A stretch of 9,224 nucleotides of DNA from JAMDCX01 sp049977145 (GCA_049977145.1 JBMFGW010000127.1:1-9224), one strand, 5' to 3'; positions 1 to 6,834 are shown, counted from the stretch's first letter. Made by a program: numbers and translations. The notes: generated by a model from the sequence alone, not told the origin.

Positions 1-332
1 TCGGCGATTGCACACGCTGGGGCTGAAATTGAAGGACATGATAGTCTGCGATTGGAGTCACTTGTAGCGTTGTAGTATTAGCCGCCAGCTTGCCGGTGGT
101 GGTATATCCATCGGAATGGGTTATTCGATTGCAGCGCAAATCGGGAAGCAATTGCGGTACCATTCCTAAGGCATCGCGTCCTCGTGTTCCCAAAGTGTAA
201 CACCAACTCCGTACCCATTTGGCCAGAAACTGCCATAGGCCCCACGGTGACGGTTATTACCGCACCCGTGACTATGGCGTTGGGATGCGATGCTTGCGGA
301 CGGTGGCCCGTATCAACTATCTTTGGCCCTTT
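1..332. other. Left edge, no supportable gene
   Basis: I cannot assign a gene here. Two plus-strand frames are open from the window edge, one ending with TAG at 73-75 and the other with TAG at 65-67. Either could be the last 20-24 residues of an upstream protein, but neither tail is recognisable. From 82 the frame-1 reading stays open to a TGA at 334-336 that overlaps the GTG start of the next gene. It has no ATG until late and resembles no family I know. A minus-strand reading across 78-425 is also open and equally unconvincing. No tRNA, strong terminator or clear promoter was seen. Confidence 0.4.
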
Positions 333-1553
333 GTGAAGAATCGCGTTGTTATTAAATCCATGGCTGTGGTAACCCCTCTGGGGTCCAACCCGGAGATGGT
401 GTGGACGGCCATACGGTCGGATCAAAGGCTTACGGATCGCGGCGTTATTTCCGAGGATGCGTTAGCGAATTTACGGTGTGAAGCCGAAACTCTCGCCATG
501 GCATCAGGCTTTGCGTTTTCCGGTGCCGCAATCGTACCGCTGGCGGAGAGGGCGGCGATCCCCCGCATTGCCAGGAAGTGCGGCGTAAATGGCGCGGCTG
601 GCTTTGCCGTTCCTGAAATTGGTAAGCTTGATCGTTCGCTTGAACTTGGCGCCATTGCCTGCCTGCGTGCATTGACGGAGGCTGGATGGTCCGCGGACAT
701 TTGTGCGCAACACGATACCGCACTTCTCCTGGCCACCAGCAAAGGACCTGTTTTGCGCGTACTTGAAGCGTGCGCCGCGCTGGAAAATGGACCGGAAAAT
801 ATGCCGCCCCATTTGGCCTGGCATGTGGCCATGGGACCCTATGCGTTGCAGATGGTGCTTTCCAATATGATCCAACCGGGCGGCCCGGCGCAGACCCATG
901 TCGCCGCCTGTGCCGGATCATTCATAGCGTTGCAACATGCGTGGAACGCAATTCGGGAGGGAGAATTCAAACGGGCTATCCTGGTTGCCGCTGATGCGTC
1001 GATTCATCCTGTTTTTGAGCATAGCTTCGAAAATCTTGGCGTTTTGGCCAAGCCGGGAGAAGACGGTAAACGTCGTTGTCAGCCCTTTGCCGCTGCCGGG
1101 AATGGCTTTTTTATCACGGAAGCCGCGGCGGCGATTTGTCTGGAATCAGCAGATTCCGGAAAACTGGAACTGGAACATTGCTGGCTCGGGGGGGATGCAA
1201 CGCATTTGCTGGCTATTGATCCGCAAGCCCATTCTCTCACCCGCGGGCTGCGTGCCTGCGCGGCCGGCCAAAATGTCACATTTGTTCATGCCCATGCGGC
1301 CGGTACGCAACATGATCAGGTGGAATTGGCGGCCATTCGGCGCGCCTGTGGCGCTGAACCGGCGGTGTTTTCCCATAAACGCTGGATGGGCCACACTCTG
1401 GGCGCGTCGGGAATGGTGGGATTGATAATTTCCGCACTGTGTCATCAAAAAGCCATGCTGCCGGATGGTCGGCCTATTGCACCACCCGCACGAAGTATTA
1501 CCATTGCACAAGGCTTTGGCGGGCATATTGGAATGTGCGTGCTGACCGGATAG
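333..1553 (+). CDS. Beta-ketoacyl-ACP synthase-like condensing enzyme (KAS I/II, thiolase fold)
   Basis: This 406-residue protein should catalyse decarboxylative Claisen condensation of an acyl thioester with malonyl-ACP, in fatty acid or polyketide-type synthesis in the cytoplasm. The catalytic triad is complete: Cys193 in the AACAGS nucleophile elbow, His321 in HAHAAGT (family form NAHGTGT) and His354 in GHTLGASG. It ends with the glycine-rich GFGGH loop typical of KAS enzymes. GTG at 333 is chosen because the next residues (KNRVVIKSMAVVTPLG) match the usual KAS N-terminus and give a family-typical length of about 410. An upstream ATG at 219 would add 38 residues rich in Arg, Cys and Tyr that look out of frame. 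No good Shine-Dalgarno precedes 333. The divergent motifs and the lack of visible fab partners leave open whether it is FabF proper or a specialised or secondary-metabolite KAS. Family assignment is strong, substrate unknown. Confidence 0.88.
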   Translation: MKNRVVIKSMAVVTPLGSNPEMVWTAIRSDQRLTDRGVISEDALANLRCEAETLAMASGFAFSGAAIVPLAERAAIPRIARKCGVNGAAGFAVPEIGKLDRSLELGAIACLRALTEAGWSADICAQHDTALLLATSKGPVLRVLEACAALENGPENMPPHLAWHVAMGPYALQMVLSNMIQPGGPAQTHVAACAGSFIALQHAWNAIREGEFKRAILVAADASIHPVFEHSFENLGVLAKPGEDGKRRCQPFAAAGNGFFITEAAAAICLESADSGKLELEHCWLGGDATHLLAIDPQAHSLTRGLRACAAGQNVTFVHAHAAGTQHDQVELAAIRRACGAEPAVFSHKRWMGHTLGASGMVGLIISALCHQKAMLPDGRPIAPPARSITIAQGFGGHIGMCVLTG

Positions 1554-1589
1554 CCGACCGGAACGACCGCTATATCGGTTCGATGGTAT

Positions 1590-1618
1590 TTGACCCTCCG
1601 CACGCCATGCCCTATCCT
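1590..1618 (+). promoter_or_regulatory. Putative sigma-70 type promoter of ilvC
   Basis: TTGACC (1590-1595) and TATCCT (1613-1618) are separated by 17 bases, matching the -35 consensus at 5 of 6 and the -10 at 4 of 6 positions. Transcription would begin near 1625, giving a leader of about 48 nt before the ilvC start. The position in the 119-bp gap after the condensing-enzyme gene supports a separate transcription unit starting with ilvC. I see no obvious leader peptide or attenuator. Confidence 0.4.
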
Positions 1619-1672
1619 TATGAACAGGTTAATTTTGGTGTTTTAACAAGGCTTATAGCAAAGGTAACACAG

Positions 1673-2695
1673 ATGTCGAAAAATCTCAGCACGTTCAAAA
1701 TTTATTATGAAAAAGATGCCCCGCTTTCCGGGCTGAACGGGAAAACTGTGGCGGTGTTGGGTTATGGCTCCCAGGGACATGCCCATGCCCAGAATCTGCG
1801 CGACAGCGGCGTCAAAGTAATCGTGGCCAACCGGCGCGATTCGGCCAATGGAAAACTGGCCATTGAGCATGGTTTTGACCCGATGCCGATTCCGGAGGCC
1901 GTCAAAGCCGCCGATTTGATCATTGCCACCCTTCCCGATGAATTACAACCGGAGATTTACGCCCGTGACATTGGTCCGTTTATGAAGGCGGGAAAAACCT
2001 TTGGCGCCACGCATGGATTCGGCATTCATTTCAAGCAAATTGTGCCCGCGAAGGATGTGGATGTGGTGATGATTGCGCCGAAAGGACCGGGGCACCTGGT
2101 ACGCAGCGAATATGTCAAAGGCGGCGGCGTACCGTGTCTGGTGGCGGTCCACCAGGATGCCAGTGGACACGCTTTACAAACAGCGCTGGCGTGGGGCAAT
2201 GGGATCGGTGGAGCGCGGGCGGGTATTATTCAAACCAGCTTCAAAAATGAAACCGAGACCGACCTGTTTGGTGAGCAGGCCGTATTGTGCGGCGGATTAT
2301 CCGCCTTGATTAAAGCTGGCTTTGAAACCCTCGTGAAAAATGGCTATCCGCCGGAAATGGCTTACTTTGAATGTGTGCATGAGGTCAAACTTATTGTCGA
2401 TCTGATTTATCAGGGCGGCTTGAATTATATGCGCTACAGTATCAGCAACACCGCGGAATATGGTGATCTCACCCGCGGTCCGCGCATTGTCACGGAAGAA
2501 ACCAAGAAGGAAATGCAGCGAATTCTCGATGAAATTACCTCCGGCAAATTTGCGGCGGAATGGATGGCTGAATATCGGGCCGGCAAACCGAAGTTCAAGG
2601 CGTTGTATGAAGCCGATGCGAAACATCCGGTTGAACTTATCGGGCGCAAGCTCCGTAAGATGATGCGTTGGATCAATGCGAAGGAAATTGACTGA
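1673..2695 (+). CDS. ilvC: Ketol-acid reductoisomerase, class I
   Basis: This 340-residue enzyme converts acetolactate or acetohydroxybutyrate to the dihydroxy acids of valine, leucine and isoleucine synthesis, using Mg2+ and NAD(P)H. The N-terminal Rossmann domain holds GYGSQGHAHAQNLRDSG (residues 30-46). It is followed by LPDE (87-90), HGFGIHF around His114 and APKGPGHLVR (135-144). The knotted C-terminal domain has ETDLFGEQAVLCGG with metal ligands Asp197 and Glu201, then Glu233 and Glu237, and the substrate-binding SISNTAEYGD (256-265). The start is ATG 1673, preceded by AAGG at 1661-1664; the open frame extends upstream to 1439 but overlaps the previous gene and is not protein-like. The cofactor loop reads VANRRDSANGK (51-61), not the commonest class I form; its two arginines and serine would suit NADPH, but this is inference. 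No ilvB or ilvN lies alongside. The VOC gene follows 50 bp downstream. Confidence 0.97.
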   Translation: MSKNLSTFKIYYEKDAPLSGLNGKTVAVLGYGSQGHAHAQNLRDSGVKVIVANRRDSANGKLAIEHGFDPMPIPEAVKAADLIIATLPDELQPEIYARDIGPFMKAGKTFGATHGFGIHFKQIVPAKDVDVVMIAPKGPGHLVRSEYVKGGGVPCLVAVHQDASGHALQTALAWGNGIGGARAGIIQTSFKNETETDLFGEQAVLCGGLSALIKAGFETLVKNGYPPEMAYFECVHEVKLIVDLIYQGGLNYMRYSISNTAEYGDLTRGPRIVTEETKKEMQRILDEITSGKFAAEWMAEYRAGKPKFKALYEADAKHPVELIGRKLRKMMRWINAKEID

Positions 2696-2745
2696 CGCCT
2701 GGCCTGGCCGTAGCAAGCCGGGGGTACACTAACGGGAGCACAGCG

Positions 2746-3171
2746 GTGACAATCAGGATGACAAGCGGCTTGGATCATGTGGCGGTCGCCGCGGATAATA
2801 CTGCGCAGATGGTGCAATGGTATCAGCGTATGCTGGGCATGGTGGTTCTGGCCCAAACGGAACCGATGGAAAACTCCGGTCAGCGTACCTATCTTATCGG
2901 CCCGGCCAATTGCCGCGATGCGCTTGGCGGCATGATGCTGGAAATTATGCCGCGTAATGAGCATATTCGCCGTCCGCGTGAAAGCCACGATCCCGGAATC
3001 AGCCATATTGCATGGATGGTGGAGGATTTTGATGAAGCCTACACTCATCTGGCCGGGCAGGGCGTGGGTTTTGTGGGTTCGGTGGTGGGAGCGGTGGGTG
3101 GTGGTCGTTTGATTTCCTTTGTCGATTGCGAAGGCAATTTAATGCAAATTGTTGAACGCCGGAAAGTTTAA
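2746..3171 (+). CDS. VOC superfamily metalloprotein (glyoxalase/dioxygenase fold)
   Basis: This 141-residue cytosolic protein has two beta-alpha-beta-beta-beta modules typical of the vicinal oxygen chelate superfamily. The metal ligands fall in the classical order: His11 (LDHVAV), Glu66 (MMLEIMPR), His87 (ISHIAWMVED) and Glu137 (LMQIVER). With this H-E-H-E set it could be a glyoxalase I-like lyase, a methylmalonyl-CoA epimerase-like enzyme or another VOC member; the sequence alone does not decide. The GTG start at 2746 is chosen because GGGAG (2734-2738) lies 7 nt upstream, whereas the in-frame ATG at 2758 has only an AGG touching it. It lies 50 bp after ilvC and 62 bp before the sppA-like gene, and is probably part of the same transcript. 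There is no evident functional tie to branched-chain amino acid synthesis. Confidence 0.88.
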   Translation: MTIRMTSGLDHVAVAADNTAQMVQWYQRMLGMVVLAQTEPMENSGQRTYLIGPANCRDALGGMMLEIMPRNEHIRRPRESHDPGISHIAWMVEDFDEAYTHLAGQGVGFVGSVVGAVGGGRLISFVDCEGNLMQIVERRKV

Positions 3172-3218
3172 GGCCCCACCCGTATTCGACATCCGCGCTG
3201 CCCCGGCTACCCGACAAT

Positions 3219-3224
3219 GGAGGT
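3219..3224 (+). promoter_or_regulatory. Strong Shine-Dalgarno of the sppA-like gene
   Basis: GGAGGT lies 9 nt before ATG 3234. It is the strongest ribosome-binding site in the window and the main argument for initiating at 3234 rather than at in-frame GTG 3399 or TTG 3411, which sit next to the signal peptide but have no Shine-Dalgarno. Confidence 0.7.
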
Positions 3225-3233
3225 ATTTATTTT

Positions 3234-4436
3234 ATGCTCGCAGTCTGCCGCCAAACCGGGAAAATAGCCCCTGGGCCGCAATCCATCAAATTCTTCACAG
3301 CGTGCAAAGATTTTTTAGTAGTGTTTTTCCGCACAGGTTTCCAAAGATCTGTGCTCCGTGGTCGTGTTTTGGTATCTCCGCGTTCGCCGCGACTCCGCGT
3401 GAAATTTTGGTTGCAGCGCCGCCGCGCTGGGTCCCCGGGCCAGTTGCGCCATTATCTTGCGGGTGCCCTGGTGTTAACGCTGCTGGCCGTCAGCGGATGC
3501 GGTGATCGCACCATTCAGATCAGCCTCGTACCGACTCATGCCGGCATTCATCCGCGCATGGTGCACCAAAGCCGCCATTGGTTCGTCAGCAATCGTGTGG
3601 CCATCATTAATATCAGCGGAATGCTCATAGATGGTTCAAGTGGGGGCTTATTCGGTGGCGGTCATAATCCGGTCAGTGATCTGAAACAGACTTTGGATCA
3701 CATTGCGCATGATCCGCGCGTCAAGGCTGTCATTTTGCGGATGAATACGCCTGGCGGTACGGTGACTTCCAGTGCCATGATGTACCATGAAATTCTGGCC
3801 TTCAAACGGCATACGCATTTGCCGGTGATTGCCTCCATGATGGATATCTGCGCCAGCGGAGGCTATTACGTGTCCTGCGCGGCGGATTATCAGATGGCCT
3901 ATCCGACCACCATTACGGGTTCCATCGGGGTCATTGTCCAGTTGTTCAATTTCCACCATGCTCTGCATTACCTGGGTATTCAGGCACCGGTTTTTGTCAG
4001 CGGCCCGAACAAAGACACCGGTTCCCCGTTCCACGCCATGACGCCGGAGAATCGAAAACTTATTCAGGGATTTGTTACACAGTTCTATGCGCGATTTCTG
4101 CGCATCGTGAAAAAAACCCACCCGCAAGTAAATCCCGCACATTGGCCCATGCTTACGGATGGTCGCCCCCTGACCGGTGAAGATGCGTTCCACGACCACC
4201 TCATTAATGGTCTGGGAGGATTGGAATCGGCGATTAAACTGGCCAAAAAGATGGCCCACATTCGGCACGCCAATGTTGTGCTGTACCGGAGGTACAGTCA
4301 ATCCAGCGGTTCGATTTATGCCCGCGGCAATATGCCCCCCCCGCGCGCGCAACAGTTTAATCTGATGAACTTGAATCTTGCCGGCGCGGATATAAACACC
4401 CTGCTGCATCCGAATTTCTTTTATCTCTGGCAATAA
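3234..4436 (+). CDS. sppA: S49 family (SppA-like) lipoprotein serine protease with repeat-derived N-terminus
   Basis: This 400-residue protein is a single-domain signal peptide peptidase-like Ser/Lys protease, which in this family degrades cleaved signal peptides or membrane-associated substrates at the cytoplasmic membrane. Motifs are MNTPGG (170-175, family form NSPGG), the nucleophile Ser208 in ASGGYYV, TGSIGV (228-233), and the general base Lys260 in SGPNKD. A hydrophobic stretch (about 74-86) ends in the lipobox VSGC with Cys89, so the mature enzyme is probably a lipoprotein. Residues about 16-56 before that signal peptide are encoded by repeat DNA shared with the island downstream and make the leader abnormally long (88 residues before Cys). 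ATG 3234 has an excellent Shine-Dalgarno. GTG 3399 (Val56) would give a normal lipoprotein leader of about 33 residues but has none. A C8 tract at 4335-4342 near the 3' end is a possible slippage site. The gene converges with the antiporter gene. Confidence 0.9.
   Translation: MLAVCRQTGKIAPGPQSIKFFTACKDFLVVFFRTGFQRSVLRGRVLVSPRSPRLRVKFWLQRRRAGSPGQLRHYLAGALVLTLLAVSGCGDRTIQISLVPTHAGIHPRMVHQSRHWFVSNRVAIINISGMLIDGSSGGLFGGGHNPVSDLKQTLDHIAHDPRVKAVILRMNTPGGTVTSSAMMYHEILAFKRHTHLPVIASMMDICASGGYYVSCAADYQMAYPTTITGSIGVIVQLFNFHHALHYLGIQAPVFVSGPNKDTGSPFHAMTPENRKLIQGFVTQFYARFLRIVKKTHPQVNPAHWPMLTDGRPLTGEDAFHDHLINGLGGLESAIKLAKKMAHIRHANVVLYRRYSQSSGSIYARGNMPPPRAQQFNLMNLNLAGADINTLLHPNFFYLWQ
3279..3321 (-). repeat. 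Core unit of the island repeat inside the sppA 5' region
   Basis: This 43-bp segment matches, in reverse complement, 8043-8085 at 39 of 43 positions and 6553-6595 at 38 of 43 by hand alignment. Similarity continues at a lower level to about 3351. In the sppA frame it encodes the stretch SIKFFTACKDFL. The other full copies lie in noncoding repeat DNA, so this one probably entered the gene from the repeat family. Confidence 0.85.
3375..3401 (+). repeat. Three nonamers of CCGCG type within the sppA reading frame
   Basis: TCTCCGCGT, TCGCCGCGA and CTCCGCGTG lie end to end. They resemble, inverted, the C/AGAG-type nonamers of the island. Because nine is a multiple of three they keep the sppA frame and encode SPR, SPR, LRV. 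The last unit contains the alternative GTG start at 3399. Confidence 0.65.
4335..4342 (+). repeat. C8 homopolymer in the sppA coding sequence
   Basis: Eight cytosines followed directly by alternating GC occur inside the reading frame near its end. A one-base slip would change or remove roughly the last 33 residues, which lie outside the catalytic core. It may be a natural slippage site or an assembly risk. Confidence 0.6.
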
Positions 4437-4474
4437 TAATAAACCATATCCGCCGCCGTTGGCGGTGTGAACCA
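4437..4474. other. Convergent intergenic gap with a small GC hairpin
   Basis: Between the converging sppA-like and antiporter genes, CCGCC (4453-4457), a 3-nt GTT loop and GGCGG (4461-4465) can form a 5-bp stem. There is no T-run on either strand next to it, so it is at best a weak bidirectional terminator. Confidence 0.3.
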
Positions 4475-6013
4475 TCAGCTTAAACCGCCGCCCTCCACCC
4501 GGCCAAACAACAGATCCATCAGGGACCGGTCGGATGGCTGAAAAAACATATAGACATGATCGCCGCATTGTATGACGGTATCACCGCGCGGGGCGATGAG
4601 TTGATCATTGCGAACAATGAGCATCACGCTGGCCCCGGTGGGAAAATCCAGTTCCCGTAGCGCCGCCCCGCATACCGCCGCCGATGATTCAATAAAAAAT
4701 GAAGCCAGTTCCCCGCCCAGCGGACGGGCGGAATTGATTTCCAGCACCGCTTCCGGGGATGGTTTTTCATCATGTCCCAGGCCCAGGCGCCGCGTCACCC
4801 AGCGGATCGTCGTGCCGGGAAAAAGAGTATTGACCACCACCACAAAAAAGACAATGGTAAAAACATTTTGCGCTCCTGGTAGATGGGCCATCATCGGGAA
4901 TGTCGCCAGAATAATAGGTACCGCCCCGCGCAAACCGGTCCAGCCTACATACAATGTTTCCACGATGGAATATCGCAGCGGCAGCAGGCATACCGCCGCT
5001 GCTACGGGCCGGGCCACCAGCGCCAGCACAAAGGCGATCCCCAAACCCATCCCCGCGACATGCACCAGCTGTGATGGCAAAATCAGCAGCCCCAGCATTA
5101 AAAACATGCCTATCTGTCCCAGCCATGCCAACGCCGAATGCACACGATATAATCCGCTGCGAAAAGGGAGCGTGGCGGCATTCATAAATAATGCCGTCGC
5201 GTACACCGCGAGAAAGCCGCTGCCCTGGAGAATCGTGGCGGAACCATAAGACAAAATCGCCATCGCCAGCGTAAACGCCGGAAGCAAACTGCTGCTGGGT
5301 AATGGTACCCGTTCGAGAATATACCGCGCCGCAAAACCCAGCAGTGCGCCCACCACACCCCCGACAATCAGTTGTATAGGCACTTGTAAAAGCATCCATC
5401 CCAACGCCGGTTGGCGGTGCGAAAGTATTTCAATAACCATGGTCGTAAGGATTACCGCCATCGGGTCATTGATACATGATTCCACCTCCAACGTACGCGC
5501 CAATCGCGACTTAAGCCGCACGCGTCCGGCGCGCAGCACGGAAAAAACCGCCGCCGCGTCAGTGGAGGATACCACCGCTCCAATGAGCATCGCTTCCGGC
5601 CAATTCAAACCCAGAAAATGGCCGGCCAGTGCAATAATAATCGCCGTTACCGCCACCCCGACTGTCGCCAGCAGCGAAGCCGGCAATAAAACGGTCTTCA
5701 CCGCGCCCAGCGGCGTGGTCAGCCCGCCTTCAAAAAGAATTAAAATCAGCGCCACTGTGCCCAAGCGAAAAGCAAAATGAAAATTTTGAAAGTGAATGCC
5801 CGCAAAACCTTGCGGCCCGGCCAACATCCCCAGCCCCAGCAACAACAGCACCGCCGGGACCCCGATTCGATCCGCCGCGCGGCTTGACAACACGGCAATG
5901 AGGCTCAGGATTCCAAAAACCGCCAGCAGCGCCGCCGTCTCCAGCGGCTCACTGCTGATGCTGGGTGATGCGAATAAACTAAGATGATGTACCGCTGGCT
6001 CCATGCGTACCAT
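4475..6013 (-). CDS. K+(Na+)/H+ antiporter, CPA1/NhaP2-like, with RCK_C domain
   Basis: This 512-residue inner-membrane protein exchanges K+ or Na+ for H+ and helps keep pH and ion balance. About a dozen hydrophobic segments run from residue 27 to about 415. CPA1 signatures are SSTDAAAVFSVL (149-160), ESCINDPMA with the conserved Asn182-Asp183 pair (178-186), and GLRGAVPI (360-367). The hydrophilic tail (about 424-510) reads as an RCK_C (TrkA_C) ligand-binding domain, as in NhaP2/CvrA. The third, CorC/HlyC-like domain of the longer NhaP2 proteins is absent, so the protein is shorter than the roughly 580-residue E. coli form. The start at 6013 is chosen because AGG lies 6 nt upstream; the frame continues to an ATG at 6103, but those 30 residues are polar and not family-like. 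An ATG at 6004 is an alternative. It converges on sppA and stands next to the repeat island. I leave the symbol blank because the ion is unknown. Confidence 0.93.
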   Translation of the reverse strand: MVRMEPAVHHLSLFASPSISSEPLETAALLAVFGILSLIAVLSSRAADRIGVPAVLLLLGLGMLAGPQGFAGIHFQNFHFAFRLGTVALILILFEGGLTTPLGAVKTVLLPASLLATVGVAVTAIIIALAGHFLGLNWPEAMLIGAVVSSTDAAAVFSVLRAGRVRLKSRLARTLEVESCINDPMAVILTTMVIEILSHRQPALGWMLLQVPIQLIVGGVVGALLGFAARYILERVPLPSSSLLPAFTLAMAILSYGSATILQGSGFLAVYATALFMNAATLPFRSGLYRVHSALAWLGQIGMFLMLGLLILPSQLVHVAGMGLGIAFVLALVARPVAAAVCLLPLRYSIVETLYVGWTGLRGAVPIILATFPMMAHLPGAQNVFTIVFFVVVVNTLFPGTTIRWVTRRLGLGHDEKPSPEAVLEINSARPLGGELASFFIESSAAVCGAALRELDFPTGASVMLIVRNDQLIAPRGDTVIQCGDHVYMFFQPSDRSLMDLLFGRVEGGGLS

Positions 6014-6216
6014 CGTATACCTATCGCAAATATCCGTATACACCGCAAGGCGTTGCCTGGGAGTGTGTCCCAGTGACGAAGAAAAGCGAAGGATAATCAG
6101 CACCGGGCATCAAGCCGTGGCCGATCAGCTACTTTGGCGCAGGGTGGGCAGTTGTATCCGGCAAATCGGGCAGCGCCGCCGCTCAATGAAGCAATGAATA
6201 GCAGGACAACGCAGCG
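6014..6216. other. Upstream region of the antiporter gene, no gene seen
   Basis: This stretch is not visibly repetitive and must hold the antiporter promoter on the minus strand, but I see no convincing -35/-10 pair. Short open frames here are not protein-like. It marks the transition into the repeat island, which begins with the nonamers at 6217-6219. Confidence 0.4.
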
Positions 6217-6302
6217 AGCCACAGAGGCCCCAGAGCACACAGAGAATTATTAATTTAACGTGGTTTTGGCCCAACTCTGTGGCCTCGGTGATCTCTGTGG
6301 CT
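6217..6302. repeat. Inverted pair of CCACAGAGG nonamer triplets
   Basis: The left arm has three nonamers (6219-6227, 6228-6236, 6237-6245) of the form CCACAGAGG. The right arm (6274-6300) holds three in reverse orientation (ACTCTGTGG, CCTCGGTGA, TCTCTGTGG). The outer ten bases AGCCACAGAG and CTCTGTGGCT pair perfectly, so the 86-bp unit can form a long imperfect hairpin around an AT-rich loop. Confidence 0.75.
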
Positions 6303-6363
6303 AATCGTCGTTGATCAGTAATATCAGTATTCAGCATTCAGTATTCAGGAGTTAGGAGTTAGA

Positions 6364-6401
6364 AGTCCTTTTCACTGATCAAGGAACACTGATCACGGAT
6401 C
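6364..6401 (+). repeat. 38-bp direct repeat, copy 1 (copy 2 at 6835-6872)
   Basis: The two copies are identical over 38 bp, beginning AGTCCTTTTCACTGATC and ending in GGATC. They contain GATC spaced at 7 or 14 bp. Both follow TAG-rich heptamer-type sequence, so they mark the same junction between unit families. Confidence 0.85.
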
Positions 6402-6465
6402 GACATCAATGATCACGGATCAATGACCAATGATCAAAAATAAGGAGTTCAAAAATATTGATCAG

Positions 6466-6553
6466 TGATCACTGACCAATACTGATAATACTGGTAATAC
6501 TGGTACTACTGATCAAGGCCACGTATTTTTTGGAAAGCTGTGCCGAAACACGC
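6466..6553 (+). repeat. 88-bp module, copy 1 (copy 2 at 7464-7551)
   Basis: The copies match at 86 of 88 positions. The module runs from GATC heptamers through the nonamers ACTGATAAT, ACTGGTAAT and ACTGGTACT into ACTGATCAAGGCCACG, then a unique-looking stretch ending CGAAACACGC. Copy 1 continues into the core unit at 6553-6595; copy 2 is cut by the assembly gap. Confidence 0.9.
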
Positions 6554-6595
6554 CACTAAAACATCTTTGCACGCTGCGAGGAATTGGATGGATTG
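6553..6595 (+). repeat. Core repeat unit, copy A
   Basis: This unit contains CATCTTTGCACGCTGCGAG and ends GATGGATTG. Related copies are 8043-8085 in the same orientation and 3279-3321 inverted inside sppA. It follows the heptamer and nonamer arrays in fixed order. Confidence 0.85.
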
Positions 6596-6608
6596 TGGCG
6601 CAGATCAA

Positions 6609-6629
6609 GGATCAATGACGATGGGGGAA
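6609..6629 (+). repeat. Short direct repeat with 6869-6889
   Basis: Twenty-one identical bases starting GGATCAATGACGATGG occur at both places. In each case GAAAGGTTTGCTTTGCGAA follows (6651 and 6887), but the first copy has an extra 22 bp between the two blocks, showing insertion or deletion between modules. Confidence 0.8.
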
Positions 6630-6673
6630 GGACCCGGAATCCAGAAGGCAGAAAGGTTTGCTTTGCGAATTTC

Positions 6674-6786
6674 AAGGTGTCCAAGATGCTCAAGTTCGCG
6701 GGGCAAGGTGCTCAAGTTGAGCAAGTTGATGGGAGCGTTGATTTTAGCGGTCTTTCTTCAAGATGCTCAAGATGCTCAAGATGTTT
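6674..6786 (+). repeat. AAGATGCTC nonamer arrays
   Basis: Nonamers of the AAGRTGCTC family run at 6674-6700, 6705-6731 and 6760-6786; the last block holds two identical AAGATGCTC units. A related array of AAGTGGGCC follows at 6909-6935. A G9 homopolymer at 6791-6799 comes just after the third block. Confidence 0.8.
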
Positions 6787-6834
6787 TCGTGGGGGGGGGC
6801 TGTGGCCGCCAGCATTCAGAATCTAGGATTTAGG

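Noticed and set aside
219..332. N-terminal extension of the condensing enzyme from ATG 219
   Set aside because: The 38 extra residues do not resemble any KAS N-terminus; GTG 333 gives the family start and length.
78..425. 115-codon open frame on the minus strand across the start of the condensing-enzyme gene
   Set aside because: It overlaps the start of a well-supported gene, has no recognisable motif and no clear ribosome-binding site.
1439..1672. Upstream extension of the ilvC frame
   Set aside because: It overlaps the preceding gene, is rich in Arg, Tyr and Trp, and lies across the likely promoter; ATG 1673 fits the family.
3149..3505. 118-codon plus-strand frame across the VOC-sppA junction
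   Set aside because: Shadow of sppA in another frame, with no family resemblance.
6540..6833. Open frames of 80-97 codons in the repeat island
   Set aside because: They consist of translated repeat units; 9-bp periodicity avoids stops and makes long frames by chance.
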